Origin: Burkholderia sp. H160
GTDB taxonomy: Bacteria; Pseudomonadota; Gammaproteobacteria; Burkholderiales; Burkholderiaceae
Length of the DNA stretch: 56,063 nt
Direction: 5' to 3'
Assembly (NCBI GenBank): GCA_000173575.1
Contig: ABYL01000039.1
Coordinates: forward strand, 1-56,063
The notes under the pieces were generated by a model. It was not told the DNA's origin. It did no database searches and saw only the letters and a program-made list of their open reading frames with translations. Positions 37,272-45,506 of this stretch are shown one piece after another. Each line of letters begins with the position of its first letter. The stretch's first letter is position 1. The position numbers and the translations under genes are program-made.

Positions 37272-38456
37272 ATGAAAACCACCCAGCGCGCGCGCACCCG
37301 CGCGTTCGTCCTCTGCTGCCTGCCGTTTGCAGGTGCCGTGTTGTCGACCAGCGCGTCGGCGCAAAGCAGCGTCACGCTGTACGGCGTCGTCGACAACGCG
37401 TTCGCCTATGTCAGCAACCAGAAGGGGCATTCGAACTTCTACATGAGCCAGGGCAACCTGCAGGCGAGCAAGTTCGGCTTCCTCGGCTCGGAAGATCTCG
37501 GCGGCGGCACGAAGGCAATCTTCCGGCTGGAGAGCGGCTTCAATTCACTGACCGGCGCGCAAAGCAGCGCGGGCTATCTGTTCAACCGCCAGGCCTATGT
37601 CGGCCTCGCGAACGACCGCTACGGCACCGTCACGCTCGGCCGTCAGTACACGCCCTACTTCAATATGGTCGGCGCACTCGGGCCGACCGGCGTGCTGACC
37701 GGCGCGACCGGCGCGCACCCGGGCGATGTCGACGCCCTCGACACGACATTGCGCTTCAACAATTCGGTGACCTACCTATCGCCGACGATCGCGGGCCTGC
37801 AGGCAAGCGCGCAGTACGGTCTCGGCGGCGTGCCCGGCAGCATCGCGAACGGCAGCCTGTTCAGCGCGGCGCTGCGCTACGACTTCCAGCCGGTGTCGCT
37901 CGCGGCTGGCTACGTGAAGCTGAAGGACATCTCGACGAGCGCGGCGCTCGGCAGCTTCGCGATCAACTCGCCGGTCAACAACGGCTACGCGAGCGCGCGC
38001 AGCGCGCAGCTGTTCGCGGCGGCGGGTCGCTATACGTGGCACGACCTGATGGTTGGCCTCAACTACTCGAACGTGCAATACGCACCGGGCCATGGCTCGC
38101 TGTTCTTCAACAAGGCCGTGTTCAACACGTACGGCGCGATTGCGACGTACCGGATCACGCCGAACGTGACCTTCGGCGGCGGCTATAGCTTCACGCAGGC
38201 AAGCCGGGCGAACGGCATCACCGACCCGGCGCACTATCACCAGATTTCGCTCGAACAGACCTATAGCCTCTCGACGCGCACCACGCTGTACGCGCTCGAG
38301 GCCTATCAGCACGCAAGCGGCAAGTCGCTGATCGCGTCGGGCAGCAGTGTGACCATCGCCGACGCGGTCGCGGTGGTCGGCGATTCGCAGAACACGACGC
38401 CGTCGTCGGGTCCGTCGCAATTCGTCGGCATGGTGGGGTTGCGGCACGCGTTTTAA
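37272..38456 (+). CDS. Gram-negative porin (Burkholderia OpcP/OmpC type)
   Basis: The 394-residue precursor has a signal peptide ending STSASA and a mature start QSSVTLYGVVDNAFAYV, the standard opening of Burkholderia trimeric porins. KFGFLGSEDLGGG, the GRQYTPYF loop-3 region and a C-terminal GLRHAF ending in phenylalanine all fit a 16-stranded outer-membrane barrel. It follows the glycosidase by 99 bases, suggesting that it admits the cassette's substrate through the outer membrane. No clear terminator follows. Confidence 0.95.
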   Translation: MKTTQRARTRAFVLCCLPFAGAVLSTSASAQSSVTLYGVVDNAFAYVSNQKGHSNFYMSQGNLQASKFGFLGSEDLGGGTKAIFRLESGFNSLTGAQSSAGYLFNRQAYVGLANDRYGTVTLGRQYTPYFNMVGALGPTGVLTGATGAHPGDVDALDTTLRFNNSVTYLSPTIAGLQASAQYGLGGVPGSIANGSLFSAALRYDFQPVSLAAGYVKLKDISTSAALGSFAINSPVNNGYASARSAQLFAAAGRYTWHDLMVGLNYSNVQYAPGHGSLFFNKAVFNTYGAIATYRITPNVTFGGGYSFTQASRANGITDPAHYHQISLEQTYSLSTRTTLYALEAYQHASGKSLIASGSSVTIADAVAVVGDSQNTTPSSGPSQFVGMVGLRHAF

Positions 38457-38525
38457 GGGGCGCGGCTCTAGTCATTGTGGCGAGCTACGGATGCGAACCG
38501 TCTGCGCCCGCCGTTTGTCGGAAAT

Positions 38526-39164
38526 CTAGCTCCGCATCGGTAGCATGTATTCAAAAAGCTCGCGGTCGTTGGTAAAGCCGAGCTTTTTCATTCCCTGCTT
38601 GCGCTGGGTACTGACGGTTTGCAGACTCCGATGACTTAATGCCGCGATTTCACTAATACTCATGCCGCTGACATACAGCCGCAGCACTTCTCCTTCACGT
38701 GCCGACAAATGCCCAACTTTCCTCGCTTCGAATTCCTCGCAATCGTTAATACCGGTGATGCGCCGCACCGACGCCGCGATATAGAATTGACCGCGTGAAA
38801 CGGAACGCACGGCGCTAATCACTTCTTCCGGCGAATCGTTTTTCAGCAGCACGCCGTGCGCCCGAGATTTGATTACCGCCCTCAATAGCAGAGGATTGGT
38901 CAGCGTGGTGACGAAGATGACCTTGGTAGAGGGATAGGTCCGGCGCAACAGTGTCATCAGGGAGTTGCCATCCCTGTACATCTTCCCGGGAATCTCGAAG
39001 TCGCTCAGCAGCACGTCGACTTCCTTTTCCCGAAGCAATTCGACAATTGCCGTGGAGTTTTCCGCCTCACCGACCACGCTCAAGCCAGCTTGCCTTCCGA
39101 AAACACATCGCATTCCTATCCGCAGGATGGAATTTCCGTCCGCGATAGCAATCTTTGTAAGCAA
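38526..39164 (-). CDS. Orphan NarL/RcsB-type response regulator
   Basis: The 212-residue protein has a receiver domain (phospho-acceptor D55 in LLSDFEIPGK, T86/T87, K108) and a C-terminal LuxR helix-turn-helix with LSAREGEVLRLYVSGMSISE. The acidic pocket at the N-terminus reads ADGN, where most receivers have two acidic residues, so magnesium binding and phosphorylation may be altered. No sensor kinase gene adjoins it. Codon use is less GC-rich than in neighbouring genes and the flanking sequence is AT-rich, pointing to acquisition from elsewhere. It is convergent with the porin gene. Confidence 0.9.
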   Translation of the reverse strand: MLTKIAIADGNSILRIGMRCVFGRQAGLSVVGEAENSTAIVELLREKEVDVLLSDFEIPGKMYRDGNSLMTLLRRTYPSTKVIFVTTLTNPLLLRAVIKSRAHGVLLKNDSPEEVISAVRSVSRGQFYIAASVRRITGINDCEEFEARKVGHLSAREGEVLRLYVSGMSISEIAALSHRSLQTVSTQRKQGMKKLGFTNDRELFEYMLPMRS

Positions 39165-39729
39165 AACCCACCTCCCTTATTCAAAAAATCAGGATCAGAA
39201 GAATAGGTAAAATCACATTTTTTAGATGACCATAATGCGAGATTGATTTACGCAATCTGCACCAGCCGTGGTTTATCTATACATTTCCAGATAGCGTGGA
39301 TCGAGACGGTGACTGCTCGTCTGAAACACCTTATTAGCAGGTATTGTGAGCGGCGTTCATCGAAATGCGAAATAGTATAAAATCGAAATATTTGTCAATA
39401 AGTGTCAATGCCAGACTGACCTTTATTGATATATCGACGCAACGCGCCGTGTTTTAATTTTAAATCCGTTTTGTATCGTATATTAAAAATTATCGGGAAT
39501 TTTAAAACGCATACCGGCGACGCATTGCGACCAAATCGGACCATGCGTAAAGCGACCCGAGGCTGGTGCATCAGGCGCCTTGTTTGAAGCGGCGGTTGCG
39601 CCGCGAGGCGCGACGCCATGCGGATGCTGCTGCTCATTGAGTCGTCCGTGGACGGGTGTGGTACGCGAACGGCACCCAGCATTGCCCAGAACATCACTGC
39701 CGCTCGCATATAGCGGGATTTCCCCGCGA
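39165..39729. other. 565-base AT-rich gap between the response regulator and tRNA-Ser
   Basis: No gene can be supported here; frames across it resemble nothing and lack ribosome-binding sites. The part 39165-39490 is clearly AT-rich compared with the rest of the window. It holds the candidate promoter at 39372-39398 and two direct copies of TGTCAAT ten bases apart (39393 and 39403). The part 39570-39730 returns to high GC. Confidence 0.5.
39372..39398 (-). promoter_or_regulatory. Candidate promoter of the response regulator gene
   Basis: On the minus strand a perfect TTGACA (39393-39398) and TACTAT (39372-39377) are separated by 15 bases, shorter than ideal. A start near 39365 would give a leader of about 200 bases. 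Confidence 0.35.
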
Positions 39730-39766
39730 AAAAACAAAAACCCCGCAGAGCCTAGACTCTGCGGGG
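39730..39766 (-). terminator. Intrinsic terminator of tRNA-Ser
   Basis: CCCCGCAGAG and CTCTGCGGGG (39741-39750 with 39757-39766) form a ten-pair stem with a six-base loop. On the minus strand it is followed by TTTTTGTTTTTTC. Confidence 0.92.
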
Positions 39767-39781
39767 TTTCGCCACCATTGC

Positions 39782-39875
39782 TGGCGGAGACGGAGGGATT
39801 CGAACCCTCGATCCAGGTTTTGGCCCAGATGCTCCCTTAGCAGGGGAGTGCCTTCGACCTCTCGGCCACGTCTCC
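39782..39875 (-). tRNA. tRNA-Ser(GCT)
   Basis: A 94-base class II tRNA with acceptor GGAGACG/CGTCTCC, encoded CCA, a long variable arm and the anticodon loop CTGCTAA (anticodon GCT). It has its own promoter and terminator, and a hairpin in its 5' leader. Confidence 0.96.
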
Positions 39876-39917
39876 CAAACTTTCTGTCGCACAGGGAGTC
39901 AGTGCGACGAAGCCAAG

Positions 39918-39946
39918 ATAATAGCGGGCCTGGCCGATAAGGTCAA
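39918..39946 (-). promoter_or_regulatory. Promoter of tRNA-Ser
   Basis: On the minus strand TTGACC (39941-39946) and TATTAT (39918-39923) are separated by exactly 17 bases. The leader of about 35 bases contains the stem GTCGCAC/GTGCGAC (39886-39892 with 39902-39908). Confidence 0.8.
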
Positions 39947-40011
39947 TGTCTGAAGAACATATTTTGTGCCAACGTGGTGCCTCGCGACGCAATTCGTTCA
40001 CGTTAGCGCCA

Positions 40012-40042
40012 CAAAACAAACGGGGCGCTCTCGAGCGCCCCG
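40012..40042 (-). terminator. Intrinsic terminator of lysC
   Basis: CGGGGCGCTC and GAGCGCCCCG form a ten-pair stem at 40021-40042. On the minus strand it is followed by TTTGTTTTGT. Confidence 0.85.
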
Positions 40043-40055
40043 CTTTTCCGGCCAT

Positions 40056-41306
40056 TTACGCCTGATCGAGTTCGAAGGCCTTATGCAGCGCGCGCACCGC
40101 GAGCTCCATGTACTTTTCGTCGATCAACACCGAAATCTTGATTTCGGAGGTCGAGATCATCTGGATGTTGATGCCCTCTTCCGACAGCGTGCGGAACATC
40201 TTGCTAGCGACGCCAACGTGCGAGCGCATGCCCACGCCGACCACCGACACCTTCGACACCTTCGGGTCGCCCAGCACCTGCTCGGCCTGCACGTGCGCCT
40301 TCACCGTGCTGGTGAGGATCTCCATTGCGCGCGCATAGTCGCCGCGGCCGACCGTGAACGTGAACGCCGTCTTGCCCTCGACGCTCTGGTTCTGAATGAT
40401 CATGTCGACGTCGATATTCGCGTCCGCCACCGGGCCGAGAATCTGATACGCGATGCCCGGCTTGTCGGGCACACCCATCACGGCGATACGAGCTTCGTCG
40501 CGCTGGAACGCGATGCCCGAGATGACTGCTTTTTCCATGGTCTCGTCTTCTTCAAAAGTAATCAGGGTGCCCGACTTCATTTCTTCGTCGAGCGGCATCA
40601 GCGGATCAGTCAGGCTCGACAGCACACGCGTCTTCACCTGATATTTGCCGGCGAATTCCACCGAGCGGATCTGCAGCACCTTCGAACCCAGGCTGGCCAT
40701 TTCCAGCATTTCTTCGAACGTCACGCGATCGAGCCGGCGCGCTTCTTCAACGACGCGCGGGTCAGTCGTGTACACACCGTCGACGTCGGTGTAGATCAGG
40801 CACTCGTCGGCCTCCAGCGCGGCCGCGACCGCGACGGCCGACGTGTCCGAGCCGCCGCGGCCGAGCGTCGTGATGTTGCCGTCCGGGTCGATACCCTGGA
40901 AGCCCGTGATCACGACCACCTTGCCGGCCTCGAGGTCGCGCGTGACGCGCTCGCCGTCGATGTCGCTAATGCGCGCTTTCGTGAACGCGCTATCCGTTTT
41001 GACCGGCACCTGCCAGCCTGCGTAGCTGACCGCGTCGACGCCGGCTTCCTGCAGCGCGATCGAGAGCAGACCCGAGCTGACCTGCTCGCCGGTGGCGGCG
41101 ATCATGTCGAGTTCACGCGGGCTCGGCTGAGCCGTAATTTCTTTCGCGAGGCCAAGCAGGCGGTTGGTTTCGCCGGACATTGCCGAGGGCACGACGACCA
41201 TCTGGTGGCCAGCCTTGTGCCATTTCGCGACGCGCATGGCGACGTTCTTGATGCGCTCGACCGAGCCCATCGAGGTGCCGCCGTATTTGTGTACGATGAG
41301 TGCCAT
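40056..41306 (-). CDS. lysC: Aspartate kinase
   Basis: The enzyme makes aspartyl phosphate, the first step to lysine, threonine, methionine and diaminopimelate. The N-terminal KYGGTSMGSVERIKNVA is the kinase signature. RGGSDTSAVAVAAAL and a stretch with ECLIYTDVDGVYTTDPR complete the catalytic domain, and two ACT domains form the regulatory C-terminus. The 416-residue length fits a monofunctional, single-chain aspartokinase. ATG 41306 is fixed by the signature. It is the last gene of the cysS-alkA-accA-tilS-lysC run and has its own terminator. Confidence 0.97.
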   Translation of the reverse strand: MALIVHKYGGTSMGSVERIKNVAMRVAKWHKAGHQMVVVPSAMSGETNRLLGLAKEITAQPSPRELDMIAATGEQVSSGLLSIALQEAGVDAVSYAGWQVPVKTDSAFTKARISDIDGERVTRDLEAGKVVVITGFQGIDPDGNITTLGRGGSDTSAVAVAAALEADECLIYTDVDGVYTTDPRVVEEARRLDRVTFEEMLEMASLGSKVLQIRSVEFAGKYQVKTRVLSSLTDPLMPLDEEMKSGTLITFEEDETMEKAVISGIAFQRDEARIAVMGVPDKPGIAYQILGPVADANIDVDMIIQNQSVEGKTAFTFTVGRGDYARAMEILTSTVKAHVQAEQVLGDPKVSKVSVVGVGMRSHVGVASKMFRTLSEEGINIQMISTSEIKISVLIDEKYMELAVRALHKAFELDQA

Positions 41307-41721
41307 TGTCGTTCTGAACTGGAAGTGAAACCGCGCTGGCGCGCTGGAGACGACCGCACAGAAGCACAGGGGCGCAACGTCTCGTGAACGGCGGCAAAGT
41401 GTGTGGCGGCGTAAATGCAGCACGCGTGCAGCACGCGCGGATTTGCCCGGGATGAGATCGCAAATGGCTGATCGAAATGGAACGGCGACGACGGATCACG
41501 CTCGCCAGCCGGCACTAACGACCGATAGCGACAAAAGCGACGGCGAAATCGGGTCGGGCAAGCAAACTAAAATACCCGATTGAGCGCAAAAAGACAAGGC
41601 GCAACGAGCGTTCAAATGCGTCAGATCGGGGCTGCAATGCCTTGTTTTATCGCTGTTTTGCGGCTCAATTCACGATTTCGACATTTGCGCGCACGGGTTA
41701 CGCGACCATCCGCCCGGCCCG
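41307..41721 (-). other. 415-base gap between tilS and lysC
   Basis: I see no convincing gene or hairpin terminator. The gap is long for genes on the same strand, so lysC probably has its own promoter here, but no good -35/-10 pair stands out. Confidence 0.35.
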
Positions 41722-43185
41722 TCAGGCGATCAGCAGATCCTCGCGCCAGACGATTCTCACGCGCGCTTCGCCGTGCGGGGATGCGTCGCCCACAGCCGTG
41801 CGATTCACGCCGATCAGCGGCACGAACAGCAGTTCGTCGCCGACATAAAGCAGCGGCACATCGCGCTTCCATGCGGGAATGCCGCGCTCCTGAAACAGGT
41901 TCTTCAGCGTGCGGCTCGACGCGTTCGGCGCGCCGATGCGCATGCGTTCGCCGCCGCGGCGCGCTCGCACGCTCAGAGATGCTCGTTGCAGGACGCTGAC
42001 GGGAATGGTTTCGAACGCTTCTTCGCGTGATGTTTCGGCAACGTCCAAAGCCGTGGTTGCGTCCACCACCGCGAACACAAACGTGCCGCGCCACTGAGGC
42101 AAATGCCAGACCTCTTGACCCTGCCACACGAGCTCGCTGAGCTCGCGCTCGACCAGCGCGGTTTCGTCGGCGGGCTCGCTGCTCTCGCCCGCTTCCCAGT
42201 AGACGAGGCCGCGATAGCTGCGCAACGCATGCCCCGCATGATCGATGCGCAGACGATGCCCGTCCTGCCCCACGCCGACTTCGCGCAACTGCCGCAGCGC
42301 ATCCGCGACACGCGCGCTCGATGCCGCGACGAAGCCAAGCGTGCGCATCCAGTAGCGCAGCAGATTCAGCGCGCGATCGTCGTCGAGTGCGAGCAGCGCA
42401 TCGTGCGCAAGCGCGCGTCCCTCATCGCGCGACGCGCCCTCCATGTCGGCGCGCGCGAGCGTATCGAGCAATCGCTGCGCCGCTGCCGCATGCGCGGCGG
42501 TGCGCGCGAGCGCATCGCGAAAGCCGGGGAAATGCACCGCGAGCGCCGGCATCACTTGATGACGCAATGCATTGCGCGCGTAACGCGTGTCCGCATTCGA
42601 TTCGTCGTCGATCCAGCGCAGCTTGCGCACGCTCGCGTAGTGTTCGAGCTGCGCGCGCAGCAGATGCAACAGCGGCCGCACGCGCGTCGTGGAAGCACCC
42701 GCGGGCAGCGAACCAGGCGCCATCGCCGCGAGACCCGCGAGCCCCGCGCCACGCAGCAGTTGCAGCAGCACGGTCTCGGCCTGATCGTCCGCATGCTGCG
42801 CGAGCCATAGCGTACGAACGTCGTGCATTGCGCACATCGCGTCGAGCGCGCGATAACGCGCGTCGCGTGCCGCGGCTTCGATGCTCACACCTGGCGCACG
42901 CGACACGTCGACACGTCGCGCGTCGAACTCGACGCCACGCTCGCGTGCGAATGCCTCGCAATGCGCGAGCCATGCATCGGCATTGGGACTCAAACCGTGA
43001 TGCACATGCAGCGCGATACACCGCGAAGCACCCGCGACGCGCACCGCCGCATCGAGTAACACGCTCGAATCAACGCCGCCGCTGAACGCGATGGCGATGC
43101 GGTCGTTCGGATCGAGCGCGGACAGCGCCGCGCCGAGCGCCTCGATCACGAGGCGCTCGGCGGATGAGTCGGCGGTAGTGGTCAC
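41722..43185 (-). CDS. tilS: tRNA(Ile)-lysidine synthase
   Basis: TilS converts the wobble cytidine of the CAU-anticodon tRNA-Ile to lysidine, so that it reads AUA. The PP-loop ATP site is FSGGVDSS (residues 34-41), followed by HVHHGLSPNAD and AQHADDQAETVLLQLLRGAG, both diagnostic. The C-terminal domain for tRNA recognition is complete (487 residues), with GGERMRIGAPNASSRTLKNL. It is an essential gene and lies 55 bases after accA on the same strand. Confidence 0.96.
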   Translation of the reverse strand: MTTTADSSAERLVIEALGAALSALDPNDRIAIAFSGGVDSSVLLDAAVRVAGASRCIALHVHHGLSPNADAWLAHCEAFARERGVEFDARRVDVSRAPGVSIEAAARDARYRALDAMCAMHDVRTLWLAQHADDQAETVLLQLLRGAGLAGLAAMAPGSLPAGASTTRVRPLLHLLRAQLEHYASVRKLRWIDDESNADTRYARNALRHQVMPALAVHFPGFRDALARTAAHAAAAQRLLDTLARADMEGASRDEGRALAHDALLALDDDRALNLLRYWMRTLGFVAASSARVADALRQLREVGVGQDGHRLRIDHAGHALRSYRGLVYWEAGESSEPADETALVERELSELVWQGQEVWHLPQWRGTFVFAVVDATTALDVAETSREEAFETIPVSVLQRASLSVRARRGGERMRIGAPNASSRTLKNLFQERGIPAWKRDVPLLYVGDELLFVPLIGVNRTAVGDASPHGEARVRIVWREDLLIA

Positions 43186-43240
43186 GTCGTTAGCGCGGGA
43201 AGCGCCGGTGGACGAAAGAGACAGGCCAACGCGCGCGGGC

Positions 43241-44212
43241 TTATGCGCCCGGCGTCGTTTCCTTGAATTTGCCGTACGCCATCAGCCGTTCGAAACGGCG
43301 TTCGCGCAGGTCGTTGGTGCTCATGCCCTGGAACTGGCGCAGCGAATCGGCGAGCGCGCGGCGCAGCATCGCGGCCATGCCCTTCGGATCGCGATGCGCG
43401 CCGCCGAGCGGCTCGTTGACGATCTTGTCGATCAGACCGAGCGCCTTCAGACGATGCGCGGTCAGGCCGAGCGCTTCGGCCGCTTCCGGCGCCTTCGCGG
43501 CGCTCTTCCACAGGATCGACGCGCAGCCTTCCGGCGAAATCACCGAGTAGGTCGAGAACTGCAGCATCAGCACGCTGTCGGCAACCGCGATCGCGAGCGC
43601 ACCGCCCGAGCCGCCTTCGCCGATGATCGTCGCGATCAGCGGCGTCTTCAGCTCGGCCATCACATACAGATTGCGGCCGATCGCTTCGGACTGGCCGCGC
43701 TCTTCCGCACCGATGCCAGGGTAAGCGCCCGGCGTGTCGATGAACGTGAAGATCGGCAGGCCGAATTTTTCGGCGAGACGCATCAGACGCTCGGCCTTGC
43801 GATAGCCTTCCGGACGCGGCATGCCGAAGTTGCGCAGCGCGCGCTCCTTGGTATCGCGACCCTTCTGATGGCCGATCACCATGCACGCCTGACCGTTGAA
43901 TCGCGCAAGACCGCCGACGATCGACAGATCGTCCGCGAAATTGCGGTCGCCATGCAGTTCATGGAAGTCGGTGAACAGCTCGCTCACGTAGTCGAACGTG
44001 TACGGACGCTGCGGATGACGGGCGATTTGCGAAACCTGCCACGGTGTGAGGTTCGCGTACAGATCTTTGGTGAGCTGCTGGCTCTTTTTGGACAGCCGCT
44101 CGATCTCTTCCGAAATATCGACGGCCGAATCGTCCTGCACGAAGCGCAATTCTTCGATCTTCGCTTCGAGTTCAGCGATCGGCTGTTCGAAATCCAGAAA
44201 CGTGGTCTTCAT
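43241..44212 (-). CDS. accA: Acetyl-CoA carboxylase carboxyltransferase subunit alpha
   Basis: AccA and AccD together transfer carboxyl from carboxybiotin to acetyl-CoA in the first step of fatty-acid synthesis. The 323-residue sequence is full length, with the N-terminal helical [18 protein letters not shown], the [18 protein letters not shown] block and the [15 protein letters not shown] oxyanion loop. It begins MKTTFLDFE at 44212. It lies between the AlkA-like gene and tilS; accD is not in the window. Confidence 0.98.
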   Translation of the reverse strand: MKTTFLDFEQPIAELEAKIEELRFVQDDSAVDISEEIERLSKKSQQLTKDLYANLTPWQVSQIARHPQRPYTFDYVSELFTDFHELHGDRNFADDLSIVGGLARFNGQACMVIGHQKGRDTKERALRNFGMPRPEGYRKAERLMRLAEKFGLPIFTFIDTPGAYPGIGAEERGQSEAIGRNLYVMAELKTPLIATIIGEGGSGGALAIAVADSVLMLQFSTYSVISPEGCASILWKSAAKAPEAAEALGLTAHRLKALGLIDKIVNEPLGGAHRDPKGMAAMLRRALADSLRQFQGMSTNDLRERRFERLMAYGKFKETTPGA

Positions 44213-44340
44213 TGGTTTTAATCCTTGGACTTACCGGGCAGCGCGTATTCTAACCGCGCGTGCCGATGTCAAAACCATTTCTCAACTATCGACCGCGTAC
44301 GCGCGATAGTTTTTGAAACGGCCTCGTTTCCTGTTCTTCT

Positions 44341-45459
44341 TCAGTAGTCTACCGGCAACGGATCGAGACTACGCCACATATACCAGGTCGCGACAGTACG
44401 CCACGGCTCCCAGTTCGCGGCAACCTCGCGCGCTTCGCTACGCGTGACGGGTTCGCCGCTGAAATAGTTGACGCTGATCGCGCGGATCAGGCCGAGGTCG
44501 TCGAGCGGCAGCACATCGGGACGCGACAGGTTGAAGATCAGGAACATCTCCGAGGTCCAGCGGCCGATGCCGCGAATCTGCGTGAGTTCGGCGATCACCG
44601 CCTCATCGTCCATCGACGTCCATTTGCCGACGTGCAACGCGCCCGACACGAAATGCTGCGCGAGATCGAGCACGTATTCGGCCTTGCGCTTGGACAAACC
44701 ACACGCGGTCAGCTTCTCGAGGCCGAGCTTGATGAACTGCTGTGGCACGAGCTTCGGACACGCGGCCTCGACCCTCCCCCACACCGCCTGCGCGGCCGCG
44801 ACCGAAATCTGCTGCCCGACCACCGAGCGCGCGAGCGTGACGAACGGATCGCCACGGCTCAACAGATGCACGGGGCCGAACTTCGGAATCAGCTTCTTCA
44901 GAATGCGATCGCGCTTGACGAGATCCGCGCATGCCTTGTCCCAATACGCCGGACGCGTAACCTCGGGCGCAAGACCGCCGATCTGCACCGGCACCGCGAC
45001 TTCGTTCGCGAGCGATGTGACACCGGCCGCTTCGCCGCTCACGCTGGCCGTACTCGCCGAAGCGGCCGACACCCGCGTCTTGCGCACGACCTCGCCCGCG
45101 TTCGTGTCGCGCGTGAGTTCCTGCACTTCGCCGGCGAGCTCAGCCGCGAGTTTGGCCGGCAATGCGCCATTGGCCTTCGCACGCGACGCCGTTTTTGCGC
45201 GCTTCGCAGCCGGCGCAGGCGCAGCTTCGGTGAGCGCGCCACCCCCGCCGTTGAGCGAGCGTTTGGCTGCGCTCTTCTTCACCGCGGCCGAGCCGGCTTT
45301 CGCCGCCGCCCCGTCCGCCTTTGACGACGCTTTCTCTACCGCGCCGCCGCCCGCCCGAGTCGACGCACGCGTCGACTTTGCCGCGCCAGCCGACGCTGCG
45401 GCTGCCGCACTGGTTTGAGACGCCGCGCGTTTAGCCGGCGTCTTCGTGGCCGTTGCCAT
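44341..45459 (-). CDS. DNA-3-methyladenine glycosylase II-like (HhH-GPD) with basic N-terminal tail
   Basis: The C-terminal 220 residues form an HhH-GPD DNA glycosylase. The hairpin is LTQIRGIGRWTSEMFL and the catalytic aspartate lies in LPLDDLGL (residue 320 or 321). There is no iron-sulfur cysteine set, so it resembles AlkA or the archaeal/yeast MAG type, which remove alkylated purines. The first 110 residues are rich in Ala, Lys, Ser and Thr, like a histone H1 tail, and probably disordered. The 372-residue total is far longer than the usual 210 because of this. It lies between cysS and accA. Confidence 0.9.
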   Translation of the reverse strand: MATATKTPAKRAASQTSAAAAASAGAAKSTRASTRAGGGAVEKASSKADGAAAKAGSAAVKKSAAKRSLNGGGGALTEAAPAPAAKRAKTASRAKANGALPAKLAAELAGEVQELTRDTNAGEVVRKTRVSAASASTASVSGEAAGVTSLANEVAVPVQIGGLAPEVTRPAYWDKACADLVKRDRILKKLIPKFGPVHLLSRGDPFVTLARSVVGQQISVAAAQAVWGRVEAACPKLVPQQFIKLGLEKLTACGLSKRKAEYVLDLAQHFVSGALHVGKWTSMDDEAVIAELTQIRGIGRWTSEMFLIFNLSRPDVLPLDDLGLIRAISVNYFSGEPVTRSEAREVAANWEPWRTVATWYMWRSLDPLPVDY

Positions 45460-45506
45460 CCTGCCTCCTGCCTGGCGAGTCGATCAGAGGGAAGTACGAG
45501 GTGCGC

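Noticed and set aside
39483-39737. Frame ending in a phenylalanine, at first sight like a porin C-terminus
   Set aside because: No beta-strand pattern or porin motifs precede it, and it lacks a ribosome-binding site.
39580-39840. Small frame ending in the tRNA-Ser region
   Set aside because: Most of it comes from the tRNA gene and its terminator; such frames over tRNA genes are frequent false calls.
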